A DNA stretch of 64,000 nucleotides. Origin: UBA5336 sp039818165. GTDB taxonomy: Bacteria > Pseudomonadota > Alphaproteobacteria > Caulobacterales > Hyphomonadaceae. Each line of letters begins with the position of its first letter. The stretch's first letter is position 1. The DNA is taken from positions 62,001-126,000 of the forward strand of contig JBCBUL010000005.1 in NCBI GenBank assembly GCA_039818165.1, given 5' to 3'. Of the stretch, positions 42,324-51,539 are shown piece after piece. A model generated the notes under the pieces. It saw only the letters and a list, made by a program, of their open reading frames with translations. It had not been told where the DNA came from and made no database searches. Both the position numbers and the translations under genes were made by a program.

Positions 42324-43735
42324 ACGGTCTCTACCTGCAAGGGCTCATCCGAAAGGGCGTTAACGGCCTGCCGGAACGCATCGCCGCGGGCTTCGAAATT
42401 CGGATACTGATCAAAGCTCGCGCAGGCAGGTGAGAGCAGAATAACGGGGTTGTCTTCGCCACTGGCGCGCGCATCGGCGAAGGCTTCCGCCACTGCGGCT
42501 TGAATCGTGCCACACTTGCGCACCGGCGCCTTGCCTTTGAGCGTGCGTGAGAACGCCTCCTCGGCTTCGCCGACCAGATAGGCCTTGGCGACACGCGGGA
42601 ATTGGGCCTCCAGGGGCGCGATCCCCTCAGCTTTTGCACGTCCGCCTGCAATCCAGTAGACGCGGTCGAACGCCTTAAGGGCCTGCTCTGCTGCCTGGGC
42701 ATTGGTGGCCTTGCTGTCATTGACGAAGGTGACGCCAGACTTTTCATCAACCACTTCCAGGCGGTGTGGCAGGCCCGGGAAGCTCTCAATCCCGGCCAGA
42801 ATAGTCTTGCCATCCACACCGAGCGCCCGGCAGGCCGGATAGGCCGCTGCGATGTTCTGGTGATTGTGGGCGCCGCGCAGGGCGGGTGCCGCGCCAAGAT
42901 CGCCGACGCAAACCGCCTTGCCTGTCAGGCTGTCGAACAAGTGTCCGCCCACGGCGCTAACCCCTTTGCCGAGCGCAAAGTCCGATGAGATTTGCCACAC
43001 TCGAGCGGGCGAACGTTTCAGTTCCAGCGCCAGGGACTGGGTGTAGACATCATCCACGCCAACCACAGCTGTGTCGCCCGCCTGTTGGCCCGCGAATATA
43101 CGTTTCTTCGCCGCCAGATATCCATCTAGCCCGCCGTGGCGCTCCAGATGGTCTGGTGAGAGATTGAGGAACACCGCCACATTGCAGTGGAGGGATTTCA
43201 CCAAATCAAGCTGGTAGGAGGACAGCTCAAGGACATAGACAGCATTGGCGTGCAGCGCGGCCATGTCCAGCACACCCTGACCAATGTTTCCGCCGACGCG
43301 AGCATCCATGCCGGCATGGCGAAGGATGTGGCCAATCAGGGCCGTGGTCGTGGATTTGCCGTTTGTGCCTGTTACGCCGATCACTTTGGGCCGGCCACGC
43401 TCAGGCAAAGCCTGAACGGCACGGGCGAACAATTCCATATCCCCAACCACAGGCACACCGACTGCCTCAGCCATGCGCACCAGCCTGTGGGGCTGCGGGA
43501 AGCGATAGGGCACGCCCGGCGAGAGGACGAGAGCGGCAAAGCCCTGCCAATCGCGTTTGTTAATATCGCTCAGCGTGACCCCCGCCGCCTCCGCTTTGGC
43601 ACGCGTGGCTTCGTCATCGTCCCAGGCGTGCACGCGCGCCCCGCCAGCCACAAGGGCTTTGGCGGCGCTGAGGCCCGTGCGGCCCAGTCCGAAAACGGCG
43701 ACATCGCGCCCGGCATATTCGGTAACGGGGATCAT
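42320..43735 (-). CDS. murD: UDP-N-acetylmuramoylalanine--D-glutamate ligase
   Basis: The 471-residue ligase adds D-glutamate. N-terminal VAVFGLGRTGLSAAKAL binds the uracil part. The ATP loop is VTGTNGKSTTTALIGHIL, followed by LELSSYQLD and NLSPDHLERHG. The start is ATG 43735, 12 bp after mraY ends. Length is near the family norm. Confidence 0.97.
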   Translation of the reverse strand: MIPVTEYAGRDVAVFGLGRTGLSAAKALVAGGARVHAWDDDEATRAKAEAAGVTLSDINKRDWQGFAALVLSPGVPYRFPQPHRLVRMAEAVGVPVVGDMELFARAVQALPERGRPKVIGVTGTNGKSTTTALIGHILRHAGMDARVGGNIGQGVLDMAALHANAVYVLELSSYQLDLVKSLHCNVAVFLNLSPDHLERHGGLDGYLAAKKRIFAGQQAGDTAVVGVDDVYTQSLALELKRSPARVWQISSDFALGKGVSAVGGHLFDSLTGKAVCVGDLGAAPALRGAHNHQNIAAAYPACRALGVDGKTILAGIESFPGLPHRLEVVDEKSGVTFVNDSKATNAQAAEQALKAFDRVYWIAGGRAKAEGIAPLEAQFPRVAKAYLVGEAEEAFSRTLKGKAPVRKCGTIQAAVAEAFADARASGEDNPVILLSPACASFDQYPNFEARGDAFRQAVNALSDEPLQVETV

Positions 43736-43747
43736 GGAAGTCTCAGG

Positions 43748-44941
43748 TCACCTCAGCTTCAGGGTCGCCAGACCGGCGAGTGAGAACAGGACAGACAGGA
43801 TCCAGAAGCGCACGACGACCCGCGTTTCGGGCCAATTCTTCTTCTGGAAATGATGATGCAGCGGGGCCATGGCAAAGATGCGTTTGCCTTCCCCCGTGAG
43901 CTTGCGCGTGATCTTGAACCAGGAGACCTGGAGGATGACGGACAGGGCTTCGAGCACGAACAAGCCGCCGATCACCACCAATGCAAATTCGTGCTTCACC
44001 GCTACGGCAACGACGCCAAGCAGCGCGCCAAGGCCCAGTGAGCCAGTGTCTCCCATGAAGACCTGTGCTGGGAAGGCATTGAACCAAAGGAAGCCCATGC
44101 CCGCACCAATCATGGCGCCCAGAATGACGGCGATCTCACCTGCACCCGGCGCAAACTGGATGCCGAGATAGCCAGCGAACACAAAGTTGCCTGTGAGATA
44201 CGCGATCACAGCATAGGAGGCGCAGGCAAATGTCATCGGCACAATGGCGAGACCATCGAGCCCATCCGTGAAGTTCACCGCGTTGGCGGAACCCACGATG
44301 ACGACCATGCCGAAAAGAATGAAGAGGCCACCGAGTGGCAGAAAATAGTTGTTCAGAAAAGGCACGGCCACACCGCCGGAAAACGCCTGATCGTTCGGCT
44401 CGACAGAGGTGGGCGGCGCCAAGGCGGCAATTTGCTGGGCCACCGAGTTTAACGGTCCCCATTCAGCATGCCCTTGGGGTGTGTGGGCGCCATGAAGTCC
44501 CATGATAAAGGCGACTGCGGTGCCCGCTATGAGGAACTCCAAAAGCAATCGAATGCGCGCGGATACGCCGGCATCGGTTTGCTTCGCGACTTTCGCGGCA
44601 TCGTCGAGATAACCGATCACCGCAAAGCTCCCCGTCACAAAGAGGATGACCCACGTGTACGGGTTGGACAGGTTCGACCAAAGTAGCGCCGCTATAAACA
44701 GTCCCAACCAGATGATGAAGCCACCCATGGTCGGCGTGCCACGTTTGGCCATCTGGTCTTCGAAAGAAAGATCGCGGATGGGCTGCCCGTTGCCCTGGGA
44801 CTTGCGCAGGCCATTTATGATCGGCGAGCCAAACACCAACGCAATCAGGAAAGCGGTCATCACCGCTCCGCCTGTCCGGAACGTGATGTAATTCAGCAAA
44901 TTGAATACACCGCTCTCGGCGGCGAGGAATTCATATAGCAT
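43748..44941 (-). CDS. mraY: Phospho-N-acetylmuramoyl-pentapeptide transferase
   Basis: The 397-residue enzyme makes lipid I from UDP-MurNAc-pentapeptide and undecaprenyl phosphate. Polytopic with conserved GTPTMGG, DDAAKVAKQTDAGVSARIRLLLEF, ANAVNFTDGLDGLAI and MAPLHHHFQKKNWPETRVVVRFWI. It is some 35 residues longer than the E. coli enzyme because of a Pro/Gly-rich insertion in a loop at about residues 150-185 (HTPQGHAEWGPLNSV onward). It starts at ATG 44941, just after murF. Confidence 0.97.
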   Translation of the reverse strand: MLYEFLAAESGVFNLLNYITFRTGGAVMTAFLIALVFGSPIINGLRKSQGNGQPIRDLSFEDQMAKRGTPTMGGFIIWLGLFIAALLWSNLSNPYTWVILFVTGSFAVIGYLDDAAKVAKQTDAGVSARIRLLLEFLIAGTAVAFIMGLHGAHTPQGHAEWGPLNSVAQQIAALAPPTSVEPNDQAFSGGVAVPFLNNYFLPLGGLFILFGMVVIVGSANAVNFTDGLDGLAIVPMTFACASYAVIAYLTGNFVFAGYLGIQFAPGAGEIAVILGAMIGAGMGFLWFNAFPAQVFMGDTGSLGLGALLGVVAVAVKHEFALVVIGGLFVLEALSVILQVSWFKITRKLTGEGKRIFAMAPLHHHFQKKNWPETRVVVRFWILSVLFSLAGLATLKLR

Positions 44942-44943
44942 TT

Positions 44944-46377
44944 TTATACCCGCCCGTCGCTTTCTGCCCGGGCACCCATCACGGTTGCAGACTCAACAGC
45001 GCCCCACTCGCGCAACGCATCTGCCAGCAAGCCCATCCCGGAGGCATTCGAGCCTTTGATCAAGAGGACGCTGCCATCCGTTAAGGAGTTTTTCACCTTT
45101 TCCAGCAGGTCCAGTGCGCGACTTTCTGACTCAGTCTCTATTTGTCCGGATAAGGATGATTCCAATGCAGCCATGGCAGGGCCGGCGAGGAAGATTCTCT
45201 CCGCGCCAGTGGCCAAAACGGGCTGTTCAAGCTCTGCATGGGCCAATTCGCTATCAGCGCCAATCTCCAACATCTCCCCCAGAGCGAGAAGTTTTTGTGT
45301 CGCCGGCCTGGACACCAGGGCCGCCAGGGCCGCGCGCATGCTTTCAGGGTTGGCATTGTAGGCATCGTCTACGAGCGTGAATGTGCCGCCATCGGGTAAA
45401 TGCAGGGTCTGCGCCGTACCGCGTCCGGGCGGCGGGCCAAATCCGTTCAGCGCGTCCGCAGCGTCGGTTACAGAGATGCCCGTCAACGTCGCCATCAGGA
45501 TGGCTGCGGCAGCATTCAGGCCCCAATGGTCGCCCACGGCGTTGAGACTTACCGCCACGCGCTGGCCGGCAACTTCAATAACAAATCGCGAGGCTGAACC
45601 ATCGGTTGTTGCTTCCACAAGGCGGGCCGTTGCCCCCTGCCTCGTGCCGAAGCTCTCGACCGTGGACGTCGGGCAATAGGCCCTGCCCTGGTCTGCCAGA
45701 TAGTCGCGGAACGCATCGTCTTCAGGCACGATGACCGTTCCGCCTGCCTCAAGCCCGGCAAAAATCGCTGATTTTTCTTCTGCGACGTCCTCGATGGAGC
45801 CTACGCCCTCCAAATGCGCTGGAGCGATTTTGGTGACCAGAGCATGGTGCGGGCGAACGAGTTTGGACCGTGGCGCAATTTCTCCAGGCGTAGACATGCC
45901 AATCTCGAACACCGCGCGCTGGGTGTTCTCCGGCATCCTCGCAAGGGTTAGTGGCACACCCCAATGATTGTTGAAACTCTTCTCTGGCCAATGGGCCGTC
46001 CCCACCGCCGCAAAAATGCGCGCAAGCATTTCCTTCACGCTGGTCTTGCCGACAGACCCTGTCACTGCGGTGCGAATGGCACCGGAGCGGGCCCGAGCCG
46101 CAACCGCCAGCGCCTCCAACGCGCCCAGCACATCGTCCACCATCAGGAATGGACCACGCGCATCCACATCGCGGCTGACCAATGCGCCCGTTGCGCCGCG
46201 CTCAAATCCCGCCGCCGCAAAATCATGCCCGTCGCGCACATCTTTGAGGGCGACAAACAAGTCCCCCGGCATCAGGCTTCGCGTGTCGATGGAGAGACCG
46301 GAACACGCAAATGGCGCTGTGGCAGTCCCGCCCGTGGCCACTTCCAGATCTTCAGACGTCCACAGCACATCAGACAT
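44944..46377 (-). CDS. murF: UDP-MurNAc-tripeptide--D-alanyl-D-alanine ligase
   Basis: The 477-residue ligase completes the pentapeptide precursor. The ATP loop is VTGSVGKTSVKEML, with EIGMSTPGEIAPRSKLVRPHHALVTKIAPAHLEG and LVDDAYNANPESMRAAL. The start overlaps the murE stop by eight bases. Normal length. Confidence 0.96.
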   Translation of the reverse strand: MSDVLWTSEDLEVATGGTATAPFACSGLSIDTRSLMPGDLFVALKDVRDGHDFAAAGFERGATGALVSRDVDARGPFLMVDDVLGALEALAVAARARSGAIRTAVTGSVGKTSVKEMLARIFAAVGTAHWPEKSFNNHWGVPLTLARMPENTQRAVFEIGMSTPGEIAPRSKLVRPHHALVTKIAPAHLEGVGSIEDVAEEKSAIFAGLEAGGTVIVPEDDAFRDYLADQGRAYCPTSTVESFGTRQGATARLVEATTDGSASRFVIEVAGQRVAVSLNAVGDHWGLNAAAAILMATLTGISVTDAADALNGFGPPPGRGTAQTLHLPDGGTFTLVDDAYNANPESMRAALAALVSRPATQKLLALGEMLEIGADSELAHAELEQPVLATGAERIFLAGPAMAALESSLSGQIETESESRALDLLEKVKNSLTDGSVLLIKGSNASGMGLLADALREWGAVESATVMGARAESDGRV

Positions 46378-47815
46378 GGGTCACCTCCACGAGCGCCTTG
46401 CGCGCTTCGTCCTGGTCGGAAAAAGGGATAACGGTGTCGCCGACGACCTGTCCGGTCTCGTGCCCCTTACCGGCGATGACGAGCGTGTCGCCAGCCTGCA
46501 AGTGCGAAATGCCCGTCCGGATAGCGTCTGCGCGATCACCGATTTCACGCGCCTCAGGCGCGCCGTCCAGAACCGCCCGGCGAATGGTGGCCGGGTCCTC
46601 GGAGCGCGGATTGTCATCGGTCACGATCACCATGTCAGCGTGTTTCGCCGCCACTTCGCCCATAAGGGGGCGTTTCGAGGCATCGCGGTCACCGCCGCAG
46701 CCAAACACAACAAACAGCTGACCTGCCGTGTGCGGGCGCGCCGCGCGCAGAAGCGTTTCCAAGCCGTCCGGCGTGTGGGCGTAGTCGACAAAGACCGCCG
46801 CGCGAGCGCCGGTCTGGCCGACATATTCGAGGCGGCCCTTCACTGGCTTAAGCGCAGTCATGCCCGCCATCACAGTGTCAAAATCCATACCCAGCGCGAG
46901 GGCGCAGCCCGCTGCCGTCAGCGCGTTCAGGGCCTGAAACTCCCCGATCAGAGGCAGCATGAGCTTATGCTCGGCACCGTCCCAATTCAGAGTGAGATGC
47001 TGACCGGTCGCCTTTGGGCTAAGCTCAGCGATCTTCAAGTCGCGCCCGCGCCAGCCGACTGAGAAGGGTTTCAATCCAGCATGCACCGCCGCGCTCTCAA
47101 AGTGTTCGTGATGGGCGCTGTCGGCATTGATGACCGCAGGGCAGCCCTTGGGCGCCAGTTCGATGAATAGCCGCGTCTTGGCCGCGCGATAGGCGTCCAT
47201 CGTCTCGTGGTAGTCGAGATGGTCCTGGGTGAAGTTTGTGAACGCCACCGCCGAGAGGGCCACTCCATCAAGGCGATGCTGCTCCAGCCCGTGGGATGAG
47301 GCCTCCATTGCCATGTGGCTCACCCCGCCGCGCGCGAGCTTGGCCATGGTCTCGTGAATTGCCACAGGGTCCGGCGTTGTGTGACCCAGCTCAATGGAGC
47401 CCTCCGGCCCAATCGCGCCAAGCGTGCCCATCGAAGCTGCCTTCAAGCCCGAATGCGCCCAGATCTGGCGCAGAAAGTCGACGCTGGAGCTTTTTCCGTT
47501 TGTCCCCGTGATAGCGACCACGCGAGCTGGTTGGGCACCAAAGAAGAGGGATGCCGCTTCGGCCAGCCAGCGCCGCGCCTGGGCATGTACCACAACCGGA
47601 ACGTCACCTGCTTCCACAGCCCGCTCGGCCACAATGGCCATGGCGCCCGCGTCTGATGCGGCCTGAACATAATCGTGGCCGTCGGCGACATATCCCTTCA
47701 GCGCCACAAAGATGTGGCCCGGCTTCACGCGGCGGCTGTCAGAGGTCAGCCCCGTCACCGTTCGCCCTGCCAAACCTGGCGGCAGATTTGTGCCCAATAG
47801 TCGATCTGCGATCAC
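46370..47815 (-). CDS. murE: UDP-MurNAc-L-Ala-D-Glu--meso-diaminopimelate ligase
   Basis: The 481-residue ligase adds the third amino acid. The DNPR motif (VTDDNPRSEDP, about residue 407) marks specificity for meso-diaminopimelate, as expected in Gram-negative cells. The ATP loop is ITGTNGKSSSVDFLRQ, where the usual T-T-T is S-S. Also visible are LGHTTPDP and AMEASSHGLEQHRL. It is coupled to ftsI (ATGA). Confidence 0.97.
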   Translation of the reverse strand: MIADRLLGTNLPPGLAGRTVTGLTSDSRRVKPGHIFVALKGYVADGHDYVQAASDAGAMAIVAERAVEAGDVPVVVHAQARRWLAEAASLFFGAQPARVVAITGTNGKSSSVDFLRQIWAHSGLKAASMGTLGAIGPEGSIELGHTTPDPVAIHETMAKLARGGVSHMAMEASSHGLEQHRLDGVALSAVAFTNFTQDHLDYHETMDAYRAAKTRLFIELAPKGCPAVINADSAHHEHFESAAVHAGLKPFSVGWRGRDLKIAELSPKATGQHLTLNWDGAEHKLMLPLIGEFQALNALTAAGCALALGMDFDTVMAGMTALKPVKGRLEYVGQTGARAAVFVDYAHTPDGLETLLRAARPHTAGQLFVVFGCGGDRDASKRPLMGEVAAKHADMVIVTDDNPRSEDPATIRRAVLDGAPEAREIGDRADAIRTGISHLQAGDTLVIAGKGHETGQVVGDTVIPFSDQDEARKALVEVTHV

Positions 47816-49491
47816 AGCGTACTCCTTGTCTCGGACACGGAGTAGGTCGGCACGCCGCCACGCGCGGCCTCGTCGAACCGCGGCGTGATACCCAAAAGCG
47901 GCGCAATGCGCTCAATCACCCGTCCCGCCGTTGGTGCGGCGTTGTAGGCGGCCGTTGTACCCGTCACCACTCCGTCGGCCTCTCGCTCATCGGAGACCTT
48001 TGGCGTATCGAGGACAATCAGTAGGGCATATTCAGGGCGGTCCGCAGGGAAGATTGCAGCAAAGCTGGAAATATTGTCTGTCTCGGAATACCCGCCAGCC
48101 ACGGGCTTTTCTGCCGTCCCGGTTTTCCCCGCAACGCGGTAGCCCGCGACTTCAGCGTTCGCCCCCGTGCCATCCACCACTGCAAAGCGCAACATGGCAC
48201 CAACCACTTCGGCCGTCGGCGCGGCCATGACACGGTGGCGTGCACGCCCCTCAGGCGGGGCAGGCACCAGGCCGGGCGCGACCCATTCCCCACCATTGGC
48301 GAAACTGGCAAAGGCGGCGGTGAACGCCAGCGGGCTGACAGCGATTCCGTGGCCATAGCTGGCGGTCGCCATCGACAGATTATCCCACTCGGCTGGCAGG
48401 AGCGGCGCTGCACTGCCCGCAACCTCAACCGGCGCACGGTCAAACAAACCAAGACTTTCATAGAATGCGCTCAAGCGGCGCGGTCCGACCCGTTCGGCAA
48501 TTCTCACAGTCCCGATATTGGAACTCTCAGACACCACGGTCGTCACGCTCGCCTGGCCACCACGGATAGGGTGATCATCGGAGATCTGGCGGCCGCGGAT
48601 CTCGATCGGCTCGCTGACATCGAAAGTCTCGTCCAAATTCAGGGCACCTGAGTCGAGGGCCAGGGCCACGGTCAGCGGCTTGTAAACCGAGCCAAGCTCA
48701 AAAACGGCCCGCGCAGCCCGGTCCAACCGGGCAGGATCATCGCTGGCAAGCCCGCCAGCGCGATTGGGGTTGATTGGCGGCCAACTGGCCATCGCAAGTA
48801 CATCGCCCGTGTCAGCCTCAATCAGAACGCCCGCGCCACCTTCGACATCATGTTCCAGCGCGGCCGCATTCAACTCAGCCTCCAGAACGAATTGCAGGCC
48901 AGAATCGAGTGTCAGAGTGAGCGGTTCATCCGATTGCGCGAGACGCTCATCCATGGCCAGTTCGACGCCTCCAAGACCATTCCCGTCGACCCCGGTGTAG
49001 CCAAGCACATGGCCAGCCAGCGTGCCGCGCGGATAGGCCCGGCGGCGCTCTTCACGGAACCCCAGACCTTCAAGCCCGAGATCAAACACCGCCTGACGCT
49101 GGCGAGGGGTTAGCCCTCGGCGCACCCACACAAAGGCGCGATCACGGTTACCCAAACGGGCTTCCAGTGCGGTGACATCCAGATCATCGAACACGGTGGA
49201 GAGTTGATGGGCGACGTCCTGCGCATCCCAGATCGCGCGCGGATCGGCAAACAAGGAATAGACCGTCACCGAGGTGGCCAGCAACTCACCATTGCGATCC
49301 AGAATATCCGCACGGTGGGGCGCTTCCGCAAACACGCTGGAGACCCCCGCCCTATCCCCAGCGGGCTGCAAGGCAAGTGCCCCGCCCTTCAGCGCGACAG
49401 CGGCAAAAAGGATCGACATGAGCACGGATACCGCGCGCACACGGGCGCCTGCAGCCCGATCAGCAGTCCAGAAGGCCGACACTCCACTCAC
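47812..49491 (-). CDS. ftsI: Septal peptidoglycan transpeptidase (PBP3)
   Basis: The 559-residue class B penicillin-binding protein has one N-terminal membrane helix (about 22-42), a pedestal domain (RADILDRNGELLATS, RRAYPRGTLAGHVLGYTG) and a transpeptidase domain. That domain has S-x-x-K in GSVYKPLTVAL (about residue 262), S-x-N in SESSNIGTVRI and KTG in VAGKTGTAEKP. FtsI cross-links septal wall with FtsW. It starts in an ATGA overlap with ftsL. Confidence 0.97.
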   Translation of the reverse strand: MSGVSAFWTADRAAGARVRAVSVLMSILFAAVALKGGALALQPAGDRAGVSSVFAEAPHRADILDRNGELLATSVTVYSLFADPRAIWDAQDVAHQLSTVFDDLDVTALEARLGNRDRAFVWVRRGLTPRQRQAVFDLGLEGLGFREERRRAYPRGTLAGHVLGYTGVDGNGLGGVELAMDERLAQSDEPLTLTLDSGLQFVLEAELNAAALEHDVEGGAGVLIEADTGDVLAMASWPPINPNRAGGLASDDPARLDRAARAVFELGSVYKPLTVALALDSGALNLDETFDVSEPIEIRGRQISDDHPIRGGQASVTTVVSESSNIGTVRIAERVGPRRLSAFYESLGLFDRAPVEVAGSAAPLLPAEWDNLSMATASYGHGIAVSPLAFTAAFASFANGGEWVAPGLVPAPPEGRARHRVMAAPTAEVVGAMLRFAVVDGTGANAEVAGYRVAGKTGTAEKPVAGGYSETDNISSFAAIFPADRPEYALLIVLDTPKVSDEREADGVVTGTTAAYNAAPTAGRVIERIAPLLGITPRFDEAARGGVPTYSVSETRSTL

Positions 49492-49802
49492 TGCGCAACC
49501 TCCCCAGTCAAACCCTCTACAGCTCCAAGACGGTCATCGAGCTCATGGGCGTAGACAAACTGGTCCGCACGGGGCGGCCCCATCCCAAGTTCTCGGCGGG
49601 CATATTCTTCAATCCATTCCCGGCGGATCATGTGTGACAGGTCTGTTTCCAGCAGAGCCAGGCGCTCCTCGGCGTCGGCGATCTGCTCGTTAAGTTGCGC
49701 TATTTCTGCGCGGGCTTCGGTGGCGCCATATTTTGCCCGGTAGAGGGCAACGATCAGCAGGGCCACGATGGCGAGCCCGAAGGCAAAAGCGGTCTTGCTC
49801 AT
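49488..49802 (-). CDS. ftsL: Cell-division protein FtsL
   Basis: About 104 residues from ATG 49802 (MSKTAFAFGLAIVALLIVALYRAKYGATEARAEIAQLNEQ), which overlaps the rsmH stop (ATGA). A longer frame upstream would overlap rsmH and has no support. One membrane helix (about 4-20) leads into a periplasmic leucine-zipper coiled coil (EIAQLNEQIADAEERLALLETDL). FtsL with FtsB and FtsQ activates FtsWI. Position between rsmH and ftsI fixes the identity of this poorly conserved protein. Confidence 0.88.
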   Translation of the reverse strand: MSKTAFAFGLAIVALLIVALYRAKYGATEARAEIAQLNEQIADAEERLALLETDLSHMIRREWIEEYARRELGMGPPRADQFVYAHELDDRLGAVEGLTGEVAQ

Positions 49803-50791
49803 GACGCGCGCTCCAATCGACTTAGGGGCGGGAGATCGAAGGTGGCTGCAGGAGCATTTTGCCAGGCCGGCGCCTGGGTTCGCCGCACCGCACGAAGCCG
49901 CGACGACCTTGCCCGCGGGTTGGTCGCACATTCGTCTTCGCTCGGCTCAACCGCCTTGCGTGTGATGAGCTCGAAGCTCGCCTCGGTTTGGGGCGCGAGG
50001 CCCGGCACGTGGCGAGAACCTGCCCCCAGTCCGCCGATGCGCTGGCGGAAAAAGTGTTTCACCATCCGATCTTCGAGGGAGTGGAACGTGACGATCACAA
50101 GTCGCCCGCCCGGCTTCAGAATCCGCTCTGCCGCGACCAGCGCCCGGGCAAGCTCGCCCAACTCGTCATTCACGTATATGCGAATAGCCTGGAAGGCCTT
50201 GGTGGCCGGATGAGTGCGCGAGCCCTTGCGTCCGCCCACGGCGTCGCTGATGCAGTCGGCAAGATCCAGCGTCGCCTCAAACGGCGTGTCGGCGCGGCGC
50301 GCGACGATAGCCTTGGCAATTCGCCGCGAGGCTCGCTCATCACCCAGCCGGAAAATCAGGTTGGCGAGATCAGCCTCCGCCAGCGTGTTCACGACATCAG
50401 CAGCGCTGGGTCCGGACCGCCCCATGCGCATGTCCAGTGGCCCGTCTTTCTGGAAGGAAAAGCCGCGCTCCGGCTCATCAATCTGAAAGGACGACACACC
50501 GAGATCCAGCACAACGCCATCCAGCGCGGTGTTTCCCGCTGAGGCCGCAAGTTCATCAAGGTCACCAAACCGGCCCAGCAGGGGAACCAAGCCCGGGCGC
50601 TTCTCCGCCATAAGCTCGGCGCGGGCAATGGCGTCCAGATCCCGGTCAACACCGAGCAACGTACACTTGGCGACATCCAGAATGGCCCCGGCATAGCCAC
50701 CACCGCCAAAGGTGCCATCGAGGTAGACCTCGCCATCCACCGGGGCGAGGAAGCGGACCACCTCATTCAGGAGAACGGGAACATGCGCCAT
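49799..50791 (-). CDS. rsmH: 16S rRNA (cytosine(1402)-N(4))-methyltransferase
   Basis: The 330-residue SAM enzyme (MraW) methylates C1402 of 16S rRNA. Conserved pieces are AHVPVLLNEVVRFL, YLDGTFGGGGYAGAIL (SAM loop), VLDLGVSSFQIDEPERGFSF, DMRMG, ATKAFQAIRIYVNDEL and GGRLVIVTFHSLEDRMVKHFF. It starts five bases after mraZ. Confidence 0.97.
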   Translation of the reverse strand: MAHVPVLLNEVVRFLAPVDGEVYLDGTFGGGGYAGAILDVAKCTLLGVDRDLDAIARAELMAEKRPGLVPLLGRFGDLDELAASAGNTALDGVVLDLGVSSFQIDEPERGFSFQKDGPLDMRMGRSGPSAADVVNTLAEADLANLIFRLGDERASRRIAKAIVARRADTPFEATLDLADCISDAVGGRKGSRTHPATKAFQAIRIYVNDELGELARALVAAERILKPGGRLVIVTFHSLEDRMVKHFFRQRIGGLGAGSRHVPGLAPQTEASFELITRKAVEPSEDECATNPRARSSRLRAVRRTQAPAWQNAPAATFDLPPLSRLERAS

Positions 50792-50796
50792 GGTGC

Positions 50797-51297
50797 CTAT
50801 TCGTCTCCCGCTACCATAAGGCCTGGCACGCCGCCCGCTGCGATGGTCGCATCGTACGGGGCAGCCAGAGCATTAATCACATCGGGGTCGTTCACGGCCT
50901 CAGCCATTTCAGCCTCATAGTCGGCATAGGCTTCCGGGCTCCAGATCTGGAAACTCTCCAAAGCGCCCACAAAGACCATCTTGTCAGTAATCCCGACGCT
51001 TGCGAGCAGCTCCTCCGGGATCTTGATCCGCCCGGGATCATCCATCTTCAAATCCGCAGTGCGGGACATGATGGCGAGGGTCAGCGCCTTTCTCTGGCGC
51101 GACTGGGGCGGCAGGCGGGAAATCGTCTGACGGTACATGGCCATCAATTCCTCGCCCCCACCTTCGAGACACTTCGATCCGTCGAGCGCTGGCCAAAGGA
51201 AAATGCGCGAGCCGCCACCCAGGGCCGAACGAAAGGGCGCAGGCACGCTTACGCGGCCCTTCGCATCAATCGCACTTTCATAGGTGGAGACGAACAC
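50797..51297 (-). CDS. mraZ: Transcriptional regulator MraZ
   Basis: The 166-residue protein has two AbrB-like SpoVT/MraZ swapped-hairpin domains: FVSTYESAIDAKGRVSVPAPFRSAL (about 2-26) and ADLKMDDPGRIKIPEELL (about 84-101), each with the D-x-x-G-R signature. MraZ binds repeats ahead of its own operon and represses it. The C-terminal 30 residues after AYADYEAEMAE are variable. It heads the dcw cluster, and its operator is visible just upstream. Confidence 0.96.
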   Translation of the reverse strand: MFVSTYESAIDAKGRVSVPAPFRSALGGGSRIFLWPALDGSKCLEGGGEELMAMYRQTISRLPPQSRQRKALTLAIMSRTADLKMDDPGRIKIPEELLASVGITDKMVFVGALESFQIWSPEAYADYEAEMAEAVNDPDVINALAAPYDATIAAGGVPGLMVAGDE

Positions 51298-51345
51298 TGT
51301 CCCGCCCTTTTCACATCAGCCGTTTGGAAAAACCCTACTTCTGTA

Positions 51346-51380
51346 TGGGCTAACATGGGACAGCATGGGAGCCAATGGGC
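51346..51380. promoter_or_regulatory. MraZ operator: four TGGGN boxes with 5-bp spacers
   Basis: TGGGC-taaca-TGGGA-cagca-TGGGA-gccaa-TGGGC runs from 51346 to 51380, exact 10-bp periodicity. MraZ of E. coli recognises TGGGN repeats separated by five bases. The array starts 49 bp upstream of mraZ. The rest of the 51298-51539 gap probably holds the dcw promoter; I see no second gene there. Confidence 0.9.
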
Positions 51381-51539
51381 AAATCAGACCGAGAGACCGT
51401 ACAGGGATGATCAGCATCCTGAAAAGATCACGAACATTTGCGGACTTCGCGCGAACGCGTGCGCCCAAAGAATTCCACAGGCTGTGAAATCACACTGGGA
51501 GTCTATTGGTTTTCAAAAGGTTAAGAAAGCCGCCGTGGC

